From Legionella yabuuchiae (lineage in GTDB: Bacteria > Pseudomonadota > Gammaproteobacteria > Legionellales > Legionellaceae): a stretch of DNA of 64,000 nt. Both the position numbers and the translations under genes were made by a program. The DNA is taken from assembly GCF_900640115.1 (NCBI RefSeq), contig NZ_CAAAIW010000011.1, positions 1 to 64,000 on the forward strand. Reading direction: 5' to 3'. This document shows, piece by piece, positions 46,968-55,736 of the stretch (positions are counted from its first letter, which is position 1; the number at the start of each line of letters is the position of its first letter). The notes below the pieces were generated by a model that had not been told where the DNA came from, did no database searches, and worked only from the letters and a program-made list of their open reading frames with translations.

Positions 46968-48257
46968 TTACACCAAAAGAAAACGGAAGTTTTTTTGGAT
47001 TTCGTTTAAGTCGAATTTGTTTAAATATAATGAAAAGCTCATCCAGGCGCTTAGAGCGGCTAAGTCTCGAAATTGTGGTGGGAGGTATAACGGATCCTCC
47101 AATAACCCATGATCTTTTAATTCGCTAAGCAGCGGTAAATCATCGAGCACAAGCTTTCCTAGGAACAATAACGGAATGGTTTCAATGCGATGTTGGCTGA
47201 TGGCAAAGCGGATAAAGTTATAGATGAGCACAAACCCTTTCGCATAGGATAAATCCTTGGTGAATGGGCCGCCTGTGGGTGTGCTGCCACGGAAAATTCT
47301 GACCGTTTGGTTGTAACTGTCGTCTTCTTCAAAGCCGCATTCTAGAAAATAATGATATATATCTAAAAAATTAGCGCCATGAGTGACTTTATCTAGAGCG
47401 ATGACACGATTTGTAATTTTCCTTAACCGTCCAGGATAAGAAGAAAAGGTAATAATCTCCGTCAACACCGCCAAACCCTCTTGAATCACACTGCAAGAAG
47501 GAGAACCTTTAGAAAGAAAAAAACAAAAAGGCTGCGTAGCGCCGTTTAAAGTAGTTCCTACATGCACCCAACCCTCATGGACTTCTAAATATTTTAAATC
47601 TCGTTCGCTGAACATGACTTGCTGGTTCAACTTAATATTATCGGCTCCTGCGGAAGCATCAGCCACCATGTCATCGCTGACCGTGACGGTCATTTTATCG
47701 CCGTGTTCACTAAAAAAAGCGCTGAGTCGTGGTTGTAGAATGGCTTGTGCTTCCACGGCTGTATATCGTTTTTCATCGGCTTCGGATTGTAATTTCACAT
47801 CCAGTGTGGTTAAAACGTCAAACAGCAAAGAACCTAGCTCAGAAAGCCGTGGCCCATCGACGTAAAACGCATCCGCGGGACTGCCGTATAATTCCATAGC
47901 CACTTCGCAAAACGTGGGGGTTCCTCGCGCTTGCAGCATTTGTATGGCGCGAATGTACTCATCGCATTGACGTTTAATTAAACGCGTGACTGGAGAATAT
48001 TGGCCAAGTTGATTTTGCGCATCTCGTAAGATTCCGCGAAATTCATCTTGTTTTTCGTCTGGATTATAAGGAAGTGCGTGTTTTTGATAATACGTTTCAT
48101 CTACAGCGGGAAGTTTTTTGCCCTTGTGCTTAAAAAAATCGCGCCGGATGGTTTCATCCCACTTAATGGCATCAAGAATGCGAATGTTGCTTTGCGCTTC
48201 TACAATGCGTCGCGAAAGTTCTTGGATCACGGCATATTCAGTTTCAAGCTCTGCCAT
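46968..48257 (-). CDS. DUF1704 / QEGLA-motif metallopeptidase-like protein
   Basis: 429 residues from ATG 48257, preceded by AGGGAG; an ATG at 48272 overlapping the upstream stop (ATGA) is possible. The family marks are exact: 'HEGWVH' (residues 227-232, HExxxH zinc site) and 'QEGLA' (about 259-263, second Glu). DUF1704 is the family that includes eukaryotic tyrosine-tubulin carboxypeptidases (MATCAP), so a zinc carboxypeptidase is likely. Bacterial members are annotated only as flavohemoglobin-expression-modulating QEGLA proteins. The long helical N-terminus is usual. The lipoprotein gene directly upstream overlaps or abuts it. Confidence 0.88.
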   Translation of the reverse strand: MAELETEYAVIQELSRRIVEAQSNIRILDAIKWDETIRRDFFKHKGKKLPAVDETYYQKHALPYNPDEKQDEFRGILRDAQNQLGQYSPVTRLIKRQCDEYIRAIQMLQARGTPTFCEVAMELYGSPADAFYVDGPRLSELGSLLFDVLTTLDVKLQSEADEKRYTAVEAQAILQPRLSAFFSEHGDKMTVTVSDDMVADASAGADNIKLNQQVMFSERDLKYLEVHEGWVHVGTTLNGATQPFCFFLSKGSPSCSVIQEGLAVLTEIITFSSYPGRLRKITNRVIALDKVTHGANFLDIYHYFLECGFEEDDSYNQTVRIFRGSTPTGGPFTKDLSYAKGFVLIYNFIRFAISQHRIETIPLLFLGKLVLDDLPLLSELKDHGLLEDPLYLPPQFRDLAALSAWMSFSLYLNKFDLNEIQKNFRFLLV

Positions 48258-48268
48258 CTTCTCCCTCA

Positions 48269-48481
48269 TCATTGTGGCGGCTGAATGGTAACCCTAGGAT
48301 CCTGAGGCTTCGGCGGCAAAACATAAAAACCGCTGATGTTAGACCCCGTTAATGGTGGGGGGATAACCAGATCAGGTCCATTATGGCTTTGTAAATATTG
48401 TTGATTGCCATTACTGTTATAATAGGACGCGCAGGAAGAAATTAACAGCAACGTTAAAAGTAAGATTATAATTTTTCGCAC
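48269..48481 (-). CDS. Minimal BamC-like lipoprotein
   Basis: 70 residues from GTG 48481 with GAGGT 8 bases upstream. Signal peptide with lipobox 'ISSC' (Cys17), then 'YLQSHNGPDLVIPPPLTGSNI' in pieces ('PDLVIPPPLTG') and 'FYVLPPKPQDP', ending 'VTIQPPQ'. This mirrors the unstructured N-terminal lasso of BamC, which binds BamD, and lies just downstream of dapA as bamC (nlpB) does in E. coli. The two globular BamC domains are missing. It is probably a shortened BamC rather than a fragment, since no remnant follows; the next gene starts within 15 bases. Confidence 0.65.
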   Translation of the reverse strand: MRKIIILLLTLLLISSCASYYNSNGNQQYLQSHNGPDLVIPPPLTGSNISGFYVLPPKPQDPRVTIQPPQ

Positions 48482-48572
48482 AAATTACCTCGATAATTCT
48501 ATGATTGCAAGCGTTGGCGATCTGCCCTCACCTTAGCCCTATCCAGCAATGGGAGATAGGATTTTCTGGCAT

Positions 48573-49445
48573 TTATGCCAGTTGTAATGCTTTTAAGGTC
48601 GTTTCCAATGTTTGATGATGTTCTTTGGATAATTGGGTTAAAGGAAGGCGAATCTCATCCCTTATCAAATCCATTTTATTTAAAGCCCATTTCGTGGGAA
48701 TTGGATTTGACTCTAAAAATAATTGCTCATGCAAGGGCATTAATTGTTCGTTAATTCGTAAACATTCGGCCTGATTACCATCTAGTGCGGCGTCACACAA
48801 TTTCGCCATTAACTTGGGGGCAACGTTTGCCGTGACCGAAATCACGCCTTTTGCGCCGGAAAGTAACCATTGAGCCGCGGTGGGATCGTCCCCACTATAG
48901 ACGTCTAGTCGACCTTCACATCCGGCTAAAATTTCTTTTAAACGCTCTAGCGTGCCTGTGGCTTCTTTAATGCCGATAATGTTTGAAATCTCTGATAATC
49001 GCACCACTGTTTCTGGCAAAAGATCACAACTCGTTCGTCCCGGTACATTGTATAAAATAATCGGTAATGCGGCTTGCTCGGCGATGTGCTGATAATGTTG
49101 ATAAAGCCCTTCTTGCGTAGGTTTGATGTAAGCAGGAGTCATAATTAATGCCGCATCTACTCCAAGCTCCATCGCATCAATCGTCAACTCGAGGCAAGCT
49201 TTTGTGGCATTCATCGCAGTGCCTGCAATAACCGGGATACGTTCCTTAGCTTGCTCGACCACGGTTCTTATAACAAGGAGTTTTTCATCATGATTAAGTG
49301 TTCCAGACTCTCCTGTGGTTCCTGCAGCGACTATAGCGTGAGTGCCAGCATCAATGTGAAACTCGACCAGTTCACGCAAGGTATCCACATCCACTTGATC
49401 GTCCTTAAACGGTGTAACGAGCGCCACCATGCTGCCTTTAAACAT
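48573..49445 (-). CDS. dapA: 4-hydroxy-tetrahydrodipicolinate synthase
   Basis: 290-residue TIM-barrel lyase condensing pyruvate with aspartate semialdehyde, the first step to lysine and meso-DAP. '[10 protein letters not shown]' start, 'GTTGESGTL' (pyruvate site), '[13 protein letters not shown]' (catalytic Tyr) and 'IIGIKEATG' (Schiff-base Lys) are all seen. GAGGAGCTT before the ATG is a strong ribosome site. It is followed at 91 bases by the BamC-like gene. Confidence 0.96.
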   Translation of the reverse strand: MFKGSMVALVTPFKDDQVDVDTLRELVEFHIDAGTHAIVAAGTTGESGTLNHDEKLLVIRTVVEQAKERIPVIAGTAMNATKACLELTIDAMELGVDAALIMTPAYIKPTQEGLYQHYQHIAEQAALPIILYNVPGRTSCDLLPETVVRLSEISNIIGIKEATGTLERLKEILAGCEGRLDVYSGDDPTAAQWLLSGAKGVISVTANVAPKLMAKLCDAALDGNQAECLRINEQLMPLHEQLFLESNPIPTKWALNKMDLIRDEIRLPLTQLSKEHHQTLETTLKALQLA

Positions 49446-49526
49446 AAGCTCCTCATGTCTTTGAAGATTATTTGTGACAATACTAATCCCAGATTAGGCG
49501 TTTAACAAGTCAAATAAGCTAGATAA

Positions 49527-49632
49527 CAGCGATTCCCGGTGATTTTTGTACAACACATCAAAAACCCCTCTCCCCACACTGCTTGCGGGGAGAGGGGATT
49601 TTTGGGTGTTCAAAAATCACCGGGAATCGCTG
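49527..49632. mobile_element. 106-bp MITE upstream of dapA with 9-bp imperfect target duplication
   Basis: Perfect 22-bp inverted repeats starting CAGCGATTCCCGGTGA at 49527-49548 and 49611-49632. An inner GC-rich hairpin (CCCCTCTCCCC/GGGGAGAGGGG, 49564-49600) is present. Flanks GCTAGATAA (49518-49526) and GCTAAATAA (49633-49641) match at 8 of 9 positions. The element fills most of the 312-base gap between dapA and the glycine-zipper gene; nothing else is seen apart from their likely promoters. Confidence 0.72.
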
Positions 49633-49757
49633 GCTAAATAAAAAGATTGCTTTTTTATTTCAAAAAAACCTTAGTGATCATATTTTCTTCTAGTTTTCCA
49701 TTTTTTGTACTAGTATGTGTTATGAAAGGATTAAATTTAACTCAAGAGGATTGAGCT

Positions 49758-50003
49758 ATGAAAAAAATAATTTTATCAACAACGTTATGTGGATGTCTAT
49801 TAGGACTAGGGGCGTGTACCCCAACTCAAGTAGGAACAACGACCGGTGCTGCAGCAGGGGCTGGTATTGGCTATGCTGTTTCAGATGGTAGTGCCTTAGG
49901 AACGGTCGTTGGGGCTGGTGCCGGTGCTCTTATCGGACAACAAATTGGTCAATCTCAAGAGCGTCGATACTACTATTACAACGGCCGATATTATTATCGC
50001 TAG
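49758..50003 (+). CDS. Glycine-zipper lipoprotein
   Basis: 81 residues: signal peptide with lipobox 'LGAC' (Cys20), then a Gly/Ala-rich stretch at about 27-65 ('GAAAGAGIGYAVSDGSALG', 'VVGAGAGALIGQQIG'), the glycine-zipper 2TM pattern of outer-membrane lipoproteins such as OsmB and SlyB relatives, and a Tyr/Arg tail 'RRYYYYNGRYYYR'. Probably in the outer membrane. RBS AGAGGA lies before the ATG. Single-gene unit, convergent with pilU. Precise role unknown. Confidence 0.88.
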   Translation: MKKIILSTTLCGCLLGLGACTPTQVGTTTGAAAGAGIGYAVSDGSALGTVVGAGAGALIGQQIGQSQERRYYYYNGRYYYR

Positions 50004-50009
50004 TCATTA

Positions 50010-50028
50010 CGGGCGCCACCTGCGCCCG
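50010..50028. terminator. Bidirectional terminator-like hairpin
   Basis: Perfect 7-bp GC stem CGGGCGC/GCGCCCG (50010-50016, 50022-50028), loop CACCT, squeezed between the stops of the glycine-zipper gene and pilU. ATTTAAAA follows on the plus side. Confidence 0.6.
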
Positions 50029-50030
50029 AT

Positions 50031-51149
50031 TTAAAACTTATCAAATTCATCTTTCTCAATGGTTAAATCCGTATCGGTATCCCCCCCACCTTCTTCAGAT
50101 AGGCGAATTTTAAGTCGCACGTTATTTTTGGAATCGGCGTAGCGAATCGCATTTTCCTGAGAAATTTTACCCGCTTTATACAAGTCAAATAACGCTTGAT
50201 CGAAGGTCTGCATCCCCTGTTCACGTCCTTTTTCCATGGCTTCTTTGATTTCTTCAATTTTTCCTTTTTCGATTAAATCTGAAATATAAGGCGAATTCAG
50301 CAAGATTTCGACGGCAGGTACACGTTTCTCATCGATCCCAGGGATTAAACGAAGTGAAATAATCGCGCGCAAATTTAATGCCAAATCCAATAAAAGCTGT
50401 TTTTTAGCGTCTTCAGGGAAAAAGTTGATGATGCGATCCATGGTTTGATTCGCATTATTCGCGTGTAAGGTGGATAGGCAAAGATGCCCAGTTTCTGAAT
50501 AAGCAATGGCATGCTTCATGGTATCGCGGTCGCGAATTTCTCCGATTAATATTGCATCGGGAGCTTCGCGCATGGCGTTTTTTAACGCATTGTCGTAACT
50601 GTGCGTATCAATACCGACTTCACGCTGGTCGACTACGGATTGCTTATGATCATGAATGTATTCGATTGGGTCTTCAATCGTCAGAATATGTCCGCATTGA
50701 TTCTCATTGCGGTAATCAATCATCGCCGCCAAGGTTGTGGATTTACCTGAGCCCGTTGCACCTACCACCAAAACTAAACCGCGTTGTTCCATAACGATCG
50801 AGCTTAAGATCGGGGGTAGATTGAGTTCTTCAAGTGAAGGGATCGTCCCTTTTAAATATCGAATCACTATCCCAACATCGCCTTTTTGTCGAAAAAGATT
50901 GACGCGATAACGCCCAACATTCTCAACCGAAAGTGCAATGTTTAACTCCATCTCAGCGCTAAATTCTTTTTCTTGCGCATCGGTTAGCATCGATTGTGCG
51001 ATTTCTGTTAGTTGCTCAGATTTTAAGGGGGCTTTACCGACGGCTGAAGTTACTCCCTCAATTTTAATATGTGGGGGCGTGCCCACACTAAAATACAAAT
51101 CAGAAGCGCCGCGATCGGCCATAAGTTTTAAAAACGGAATAATATCCAT
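50031..51149 (-). CDS. pilU: Type IV pilus retraction ATPase accessory motor PilU
   Basis: 372 residues from ATG 51149. It is a PilT/PilU family hexameric ATPase: 'GASDLYFSVGTPPHIKIEG', Walker A 'GATGSGKST', Asp box 'ILTIEDPIEYIH', Walker B 'ILIGEIRD', His box 'HLCLSTLHANN'. The C-terminal extension beyond PilT length, ending 'DTDLTIEKDEFDKF', and the 'GMQTFDQALFDLYKAGKI' block point to PilU rather than PilT. No pilT is adjacent. It supports twitching and DNA uptake with PilT. Confidence 0.9.
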   Translation of the reverse strand: MDIIPFLKLMADRGASDLYFSVGTPPHIKIEGVTSAVGKAPLKSEQLTEIAQSMLTDAQEKEFSAEMELNIALSVENVGRYRVNLFRQKGDVGIVIRYLKGTIPSLEELNLPPILSSIVMEQRGLVLVVGATGSGKSTTLAAMIDYRNENQCGHILTIEDPIEYIHDHKQSVVDQREVGIDTHSYDNALKNAMREAPDAILIGEIRDRDTMKHAIAYSETGHLCLSTLHANNANQTMDRIINFFPEDAKKQLLLDLALNLRAIISLRLIPGIDEKRVPAVEILLNSPYISDLIEKGKIEEIKEAMEKGREQGMQTFDQALFDLYKAGKISQENAIRYADSKNNVRLKIRLSEEGGGDTDTDLTIEKDEFDKF

Positions 51150-51292
51150 TGTGTTTATCCATTTATTTTTTCTTACGTTTAAGTGTAGATAATTCAAAAC
51201 GCTACAGCAATTTTTCGACTTTTTTACAAAAAAAATACTTAGAATAGACACAAAACAAGCACTAATGGTCTAAAATAATACATTATGGAACA

Positions 51293-51415
51293 ACAACAGG
51301 TGATTGAACGTGTACGTTGTCTCTTAATTTAATCACGGATGCTTACGGATGATGCTGTAAGACACAAGGAGGTGTCGTAAATTAGGAGACAGCTACACGC
51401 TCAATCACCTGTTGT
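51293..51415. repeat. 123-bp imperfect palindrome between pilU and the 51451 gene
   Basis: Arms of about 37 bases (51293-51330 and 51379-51415) start ACAACAGGTGATTGA and match with about four differences including one gap. An inner loop contains TAC/GTA-rich sequence. It lies in the divergent promoter region. No convincing target duplication was found. It could be an insertion-derived element or a structured transcript. Confidence 0.55.
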
Positions 51416-51450
51416 GCACTAACGCGATAAGAAGAACATAAGGACTAACT

Positions 51451-52059
51451 ATGACGGAACAAAAAGATGAAGCGTTAACCATCAACCATCCTCGACTTCT
51501 CTCTGCAATCTATTTTGCCCTTTTGGCTGTGATTGCCAATATTGTCGTTGATTCCATTCTATACTCCGTCGGGGTACAACAATTATTACACTTTTTCCAG
51601 GCTCTTATCCTAGCTGCGGTGATTGCCGCAGTATTCGGAGCGCTATTCGGAAAACGGATTATTCATTGCCCTAAACCCTATAAGAAAAAAGTATTTCTAT
51701 ATGGATTTTTAATGGTGGTGTCCGCCCTTCCCGTTCATACCCTTGGATTTTTATACTTCTTTTCAGGGACTCAGCCCCATTTGTTCGATGATGCAAGTTT
51801 GATAAATTTAATTGAAATGTATTTTTTGGTACTCTTTTATAGTTTTATCCTGATTGGTTTTTGGCTAGCATTATTAGGGGGAGCGGCTGCCATTTATTTA
51901 AGAGGACGATTGGCTTATCATATGTTAGATGCGCTTTACGTCACCCGAAAGCCAACGCACGATAAAGAAAAAGTGGTTAAACCCAAAACGGCTAAATACG
52001 GTCAAGCGACAATAACAACCAACCACCATAATTCGAATCATCCTAGAAAAAGCAGTTGA
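51451..52059 (+). CDS. Multi-pass inner-membrane protein of unknown function
   Basis: 202 residues with four predicted transmembrane helices, about 16-40 ('LLSAIYFALLAVIANIVVDSI'), 44-66, 79-102 and 120-146, and a hydrophilic Lys/His/Asn-rich C-terminal tail of about 45 residues. No family recognised. It is a single gene, with palindromic repeats on both sides. The charged tail probably faces the cytoplasm by the positive-inside rule. Confidence 0.78.
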   Translation: MTEQKDEALTINHPRLLSAIYFALLAVIANIVVDSILYSVGVQQLLHFFQALILAAVIAAVFGALFGKRIIHCPKPYKKKVFLYGFLMVVSALPVHTLGFLYFFSGTQPHLFDDASLINLIEMYFLVLFYSFILIGFWLALLGGAAAIYLRGRLAYHMLDALYVTRKPTHDKEKVVKPKTAKYGQATITTNHHNSNHPRKSS

Positions 52060-52080
52060 GCTCATAGCGAGCAAGTTAAG

Positions 52081-52180
52081 AGTGCTGAAGATGTTGGATT
52101 TTTTTAATATTTTTTGTGAATGCAGTAGTCTCCACTAAGATGGGCAAAAAATATTAAAAAAATCCAACAGGCTCAGCGCT
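52081..52180. repeat. 100-bp palindromic element
   Basis: A perfect 25-bp inverted repeat (TGTTGGATTTTTTTAATATT start; 52092-52116, 52145-52169) extends imperfectly outward to AGTGCTGA (52081) and TCAGCGCT (52180). It follows the 51451 gene by 22 bases and is A/T-rich, so it may also stop transcription in both directions. Its right edge touches a TATACCC-family copy. Confidence 0.65.
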
Positions 52181-52246
52181 ATACCCGTGATCGTTCAAAA
52201 ATGCTAATTTTTGGGCGATAGAACAAATTAGTATTTTGAAAGATTA
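52180..52246. repeat. Degraded TATACCC-family palindrome
   Basis: It begins TATACCCGTGATCGTTCAAAA and ends with a partial complement (TTTTGAAAGATTA) lacking the terminal GGGTATA. Compare the perfect element at 27325-27403. It abuts the 52081-52180 palindrome. Confidence 0.55.
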
Positions 52247-52287
52247 ACTTGTGTAGTAGAGCTTAACTGCTATTTCTAGGATCATAC

Positions 52288-54819
52288 ATGACCATAAGAA
52301 AACTATCAGAACAACCCTTGCTGCATGATCTTATGCGGCAAGGTGCAGTCATTATTACTCCGAATAACCGCTTAAGTAATCAATTGCTTGGCGACTATAG
52401 TGCACAAACCGGTCATACGGTTACGGATAAGCCTCTATGTCTTCCTTATCAATCGTTTTTACACCATCTCTATAAGCAGATTATTCACGCCAGGCCCTTT
52501 ATAGAACATCCGATTGTCTTAAATGCGATTCAAGAATATTACTTATGGTATGGGTTATTGAAACAAGAGATTGATCCTTTGCCAGAAGGCTTATTGCAAG
52601 AAGTTCAAAGCGCCTGGACGACCTGTCGTCAATGGCAAATCGAACTTGACCATCCCGATTTTTTACAAACACCGCAAACACAGCAGTTTCAACGCTGGCA
52701 ACACCATTATCAAGACCAATTAACGACACACCACGCCATCACCCAAGATCAACTGGTCGATTATATATTGCGCTATTTAGAAGCCATTCAAGACATAATA
52801 CTGGTTTGGGTCTGTTTCAATGATTACACTCCGCAGCAAGAAGCGTTACAACAAGGGTTTAGTGCAAGATCTTGTGCACAATATCAATTTGAACGTCCCA
52901 ATGAGTCAGAACATTCCTATTATTATTCCGCCATAGATGAACAAGATGAATACCAGCAGATGTTGGCTTGGTTAACCTCCAGGGTATGCGCAGGCGACCA
53001 GCGCATTGGTGTCGTCGTTCCCGAACTGCAAACCAAATCCAAGCGTCTTAAACGTCTAATTCAACGTCAGATTCCCGATGTGCCCTTTAATATTTCCTTA
53101 GGCGAGCCATTAACGCAGCATCCTTTAATTTCGCATGCTTTGCTTTGGATTCATCTAGACCAAACCTTTATTAACAACGAAACCGCGCGATTAGTGCTGC
53201 TTTCACCTTACTTGGGCGGATCCAAACGTGAGTTTTTAAAACGTTCTGAATGCGTCCAAAACAATAAATTTCTGAAAGAAAGCGTCCTTTCTTTTGATGT
53301 TTTTATAAAAGCATTGCAAAACGATTTACCCCTATTAACGGAAATTTTAACTAATCTGAAGCCCTATCCCAGCATTGCTGCTCCAAGCGAATGGGTGGGT
53401 TATTTTAAACAACGGCTAATAGGACTTGGCTTTCCTGGAGAATATTCGCTTAATTCCGCCTGTTATCAATACTTACAGAGGCTAGAAGGAGTATTTGAAG
53501 AATTTTTGCAGTTAACCACGGTGGCAGAGAATTTATCAAAAGCCGAAGCCTTAGGCTGTTTGACGCGCTTGGCCAAAACCACCATTTTTCAAATTAAACA
53601 ACCTTCTTCTTCCGTTCAAGTGCTGGGCTTATTAGAAGCCACGGGTTGTCGCTTTGATAGCGTGTGGGTCTGTGGAATGAACGACCAAACCTTGCCGCAA
53701 AAAACATCATTATCGGCGTTTATCCCCATTGAAATGCAACGTCGTGTTATGATGCCAAAATCACTTCCTGAAAAAGAATTAAAGCTCGCACACTCAACTA
53801 TGACACAATTACAAAACGCTTCTAAACAGAGCGTTTTTAGTTACGCGTGTTTGTTGGGCGATACACCCGCTCTACCTAGCCCTTTAATTAGCGAACTTCC
53901 ATTGTATGCTTCTTTGCCAATCGTTCATGAGATAACTTCAAAACTCATAAGACGAGAAGAGACTTATTCTATTCCCCTGCTACCAAACGAACCCTTTTCG
54001 GGGGGCACTTCTTTATTAGGCAACCAAGCCAAATGCCCTTTTAAAGCGTTTGCAACGCATCGATTGCATGCCAAAGCTCTGCAAAGCATCACTGCAGGAC
54101 CCGATGCCAGTGAACGAGGTCAAATGCTTCATAAAATTATGGAAAAAATTTGGCAGCAATTAGGCGATCAAAAAACGCTCTTAACCCTATCGGCTGAAGA
54201 TCTTAATCATAAAATAGAACAAATCATTCAAGAAACGGTGGGACGCTACACCGATTTTCGCATGCTTTCATTTCCTTCTTTAATGAAACAAATTGAGTAT
54301 AGCCGCTTAAAGACATTAGTGCAGACGTGTTTAGAGTGGGAAAAACAACGCTGCGCTTTTTCTGTATTAGCCATCGAACAAACCCATACCATTGAGCTTG
54401 CTGGCATCCCTTTAACGTTACGCGTGGACCGCTTAGACCAGGTTGGTCCTCATACGTGGGTCATTGACTATAAAACGACTCTCCCTGCGAATAAGCCTTG
54501 GAATTCCTCGCGCCCAGAAGAGCCGCAAATGCTGTTGTATGCGCTTTTAGATGAAACCATTAATGCATTGCTGTTTTTACAATTAAAAGCTGGTAAATTA
54601 GCCCTCAGCGGCCTTAGCGCTGAAGATACGGACCTAAATGGAATCAAATCACTAAAAAAAGAAGAAGATTGGAGTGAATTGCGACACACCTGGCGTGAAC
54701 AGCTTAGTCTCTTAGCGGAAGAATTCCGCCAAGGCTATTGTCCACCAAAGCCAAATCGGATAAGCCTATGCCAGCAATGTGATTTTCCAAACTTATGCAG
54801 AATGGAATTAAACCTATGA
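52288..54819 (+). CDS. Putative DNA repair protein with helicase-like and RecB-type nuclease domains
   Basis: 843 residues of the proteobacterial 'probable DNA repair protein' family (the one I know as TIGR03623), resembling AddB/RecB remnants. The first 550 residues are an inactivated helicase-like part ('RIGVVVPELQTKSKRLKRLIQ', 'GLLEATGCRFDSVWVCGMND'). The last 250 form a PD-(D/E)XK nuclease with 'VIDYKTT' and a probable Fe-S clamp: 'AKCPFKAF' upstream and C828-x2-C831-x5-C837 at the end, as in AddB. It overlaps the next gene by 4 bases (ATGA). Its role in recombination is inferred. Confidence 0.85.
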   Translation: MTIRKLSEQPLLHDLMRQGAVIITPNNRLSNQLLGDYSAQTGHTVTDKPLCLPYQSFLHHLYKQIIHARPFIEHPIVLNAIQEYYLWYGLLKQEIDPLPEGLLQEVQSAWTTCRQWQIELDHPDFLQTPQTQQFQRWQHHYQDQLTTHHAITQDQLVDYILRYLEAIQDIILVWVCFNDYTPQQEALQQGFSARSCAQYQFERPNESEHSYYYSAIDEQDEYQQMLAWLTSRVCAGDQRIGVVVPELQTKSKRLKRLIQRQIPDVPFNISLGEPLTQHPLISHALLWIHLDQTFINNETARLVLLSPYLGGSKREFLKRSECVQNNKFLKESVLSFDVFIKALQNDLPLLTEILTNLKPYPSIAAPSEWVGYFKQRLIGLGFPGEYSLNSACYQYLQRLEGVFEEFLQLTTVAENLSKAEALGCLTRLAKTTIFQIKQPSSSVQVLGLLEATGCRFDSVWVCGMNDQTLPQKTSLSAFIPIEMQRRVMMPKSLPEKELKLAHSTMTQLQNASKQSVFSYACLLGDTPALPSPLISELPLYASLPIVHEITSKLIRREETYSIPLLPNEPFSGGTSLLGNQAKCPFKAFATHRLHAKALQSITAGPDASERGQMLHKIMEKIWQQLGDQKTLLTLSAEDLNHKIEQIIQETVGRYTDFRMLSFPSLMKQIEYSRLKTLVQTCLEWEKQRCAFSVLAIEQTHTIELAGIPLTLRVDRLDQVGPHTWVIDYKTTLPANKPWNSSRPEEPQMLLYALLDETINALLFLQLKAGKLALSGLSAEDTDLNGIKSLKKEEDWSELRHTWREQLSLLAEEFRQGYCPPKPNRISLCQQCDFPNLCRMELNL

Positions 54820-55736
54820 ATATCTTAATCTCTGGTGGTACAGGGTTAATCGGAACAGAACTCGTCAACTCGTTATTACCTACTCATTCGATCACGGTGT
54901 TAAGTCGTGAAACAGATCACGTAACCGAAACGTTCGGACAACGGGTGACTCCTTGCACTTGGGATAAACTTGCCACGTTAGATGCGCTTTCCTTTGATGC
55001 CGTCATTAACCTGGCGGGGCATAATATCGCCGACTCGCGTTGGACTGAAAAAACGAAACAATTGATTATTGACTCACGAGTCAACACCAATACCTTATTA
55101 ATCAACTGGCTTATTGAATCTCAAGCAAAACCCCACTTTTACTCTGCCAACGCCGTTGGCATCTATGGGACTCAAAAAAATGACGACCCCAAAGCTTTTG
55201 ATGAAGATTCACCAATTTCCTTCGATGAACCAATCGATTTTTTAAGTGAAGTGGGAATTTTATGGCAACAATCCCTTGAGCCTGCGATCCAATACGGCAT
55301 GCCAGTCACCATTACTCGCTTTGGAGTCGTTCTAAAACGAGGCGATGGTATGCTCGGAAAACTAGCGCCCACCTTTAAATTAGGCTTAGGAAGCGTCATT
55401 GGAGATGGTAGACAAGTCCTCTCCTGGGTGCATATTGATGATGTCATTCGGGGGTATCATTTTTTATTAAATAGCCCAAATCTATTAGGCGCGTTTAATT
55501 TAACGTCTCCTAATCCTATTTCTCAAAAAGAATTTGCTAAAACCTTTGCAGACGTTTTACATCGTCCGTTGTTTTTAAAAACCCCAAGCTTTGTCATTCG
55601 AATGCTGTTTGGGGAAATGGGTGAATATTTAATTAACCGCGGGCAGCGCGTCCTGCCCAAACGCTTGTTGGATGCTGGATTTGAGTTTAAATACCCGACG
55701 ATACAGCGCGCATTAGAAGAGGAATACGCTCGCTAG
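54816..55736 (+). CDS. TIGR01777-family NAD(P)-dependent epimerase (YfcH-like)
   Basis: 306 residues from ATG 54816, which overlaps the upstream TGA as ATGA. Extended SDR fold: 'ILISGGTGLIGTEL' (NADP loop), 'VINLAGHNIADSRWT' diagnostic for the YfcH family, 'GIYGT' with the catalytic Tyr, and 'FNLTSPNPISQKEFAKTF'. The C-terminal DUF1731 part ends 'FEFKYPTIQRALEEE'. The substrate is unknown. The gap after it (55737-55983) shows only C-rich sequence and no recognisable site. Confidence 0.9.
   Translation: MNILISGGTGLIGTELVNSLLPTHSITVLSRETDHVTETFGQRVTPCTWDKLATLDALSFDAVINLAGHNIADSRWTEKTKQLIIDSRVNTNTLLINWLIESQAKPHFYSANAVGIYGTQKNDDPKAFDEDSPISFDEPIDFLSEVGILWQQSLEPAIQYGMPVTITRFGVVLKRGDGMLGKLAPTFKLGLGSVIGDGRQVLSWVHIDDVIRGYHFLLNSPNLLGAFNLTSPNPISQKEFAKTFADVLHRPLFLKTPSFVIRMLFGEMGEYLINRGQRVLPKRLLDAGFEFKYPTIQRALEEEYAR

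Noticed and set aside
48538-48562. CCTATC/GATAGG hairpin between dapA and the BamC-like gene
   Set aside because: The stem is only 6 bp with a loop of 11 and no T-tract; too weak to call a terminator or repeat.
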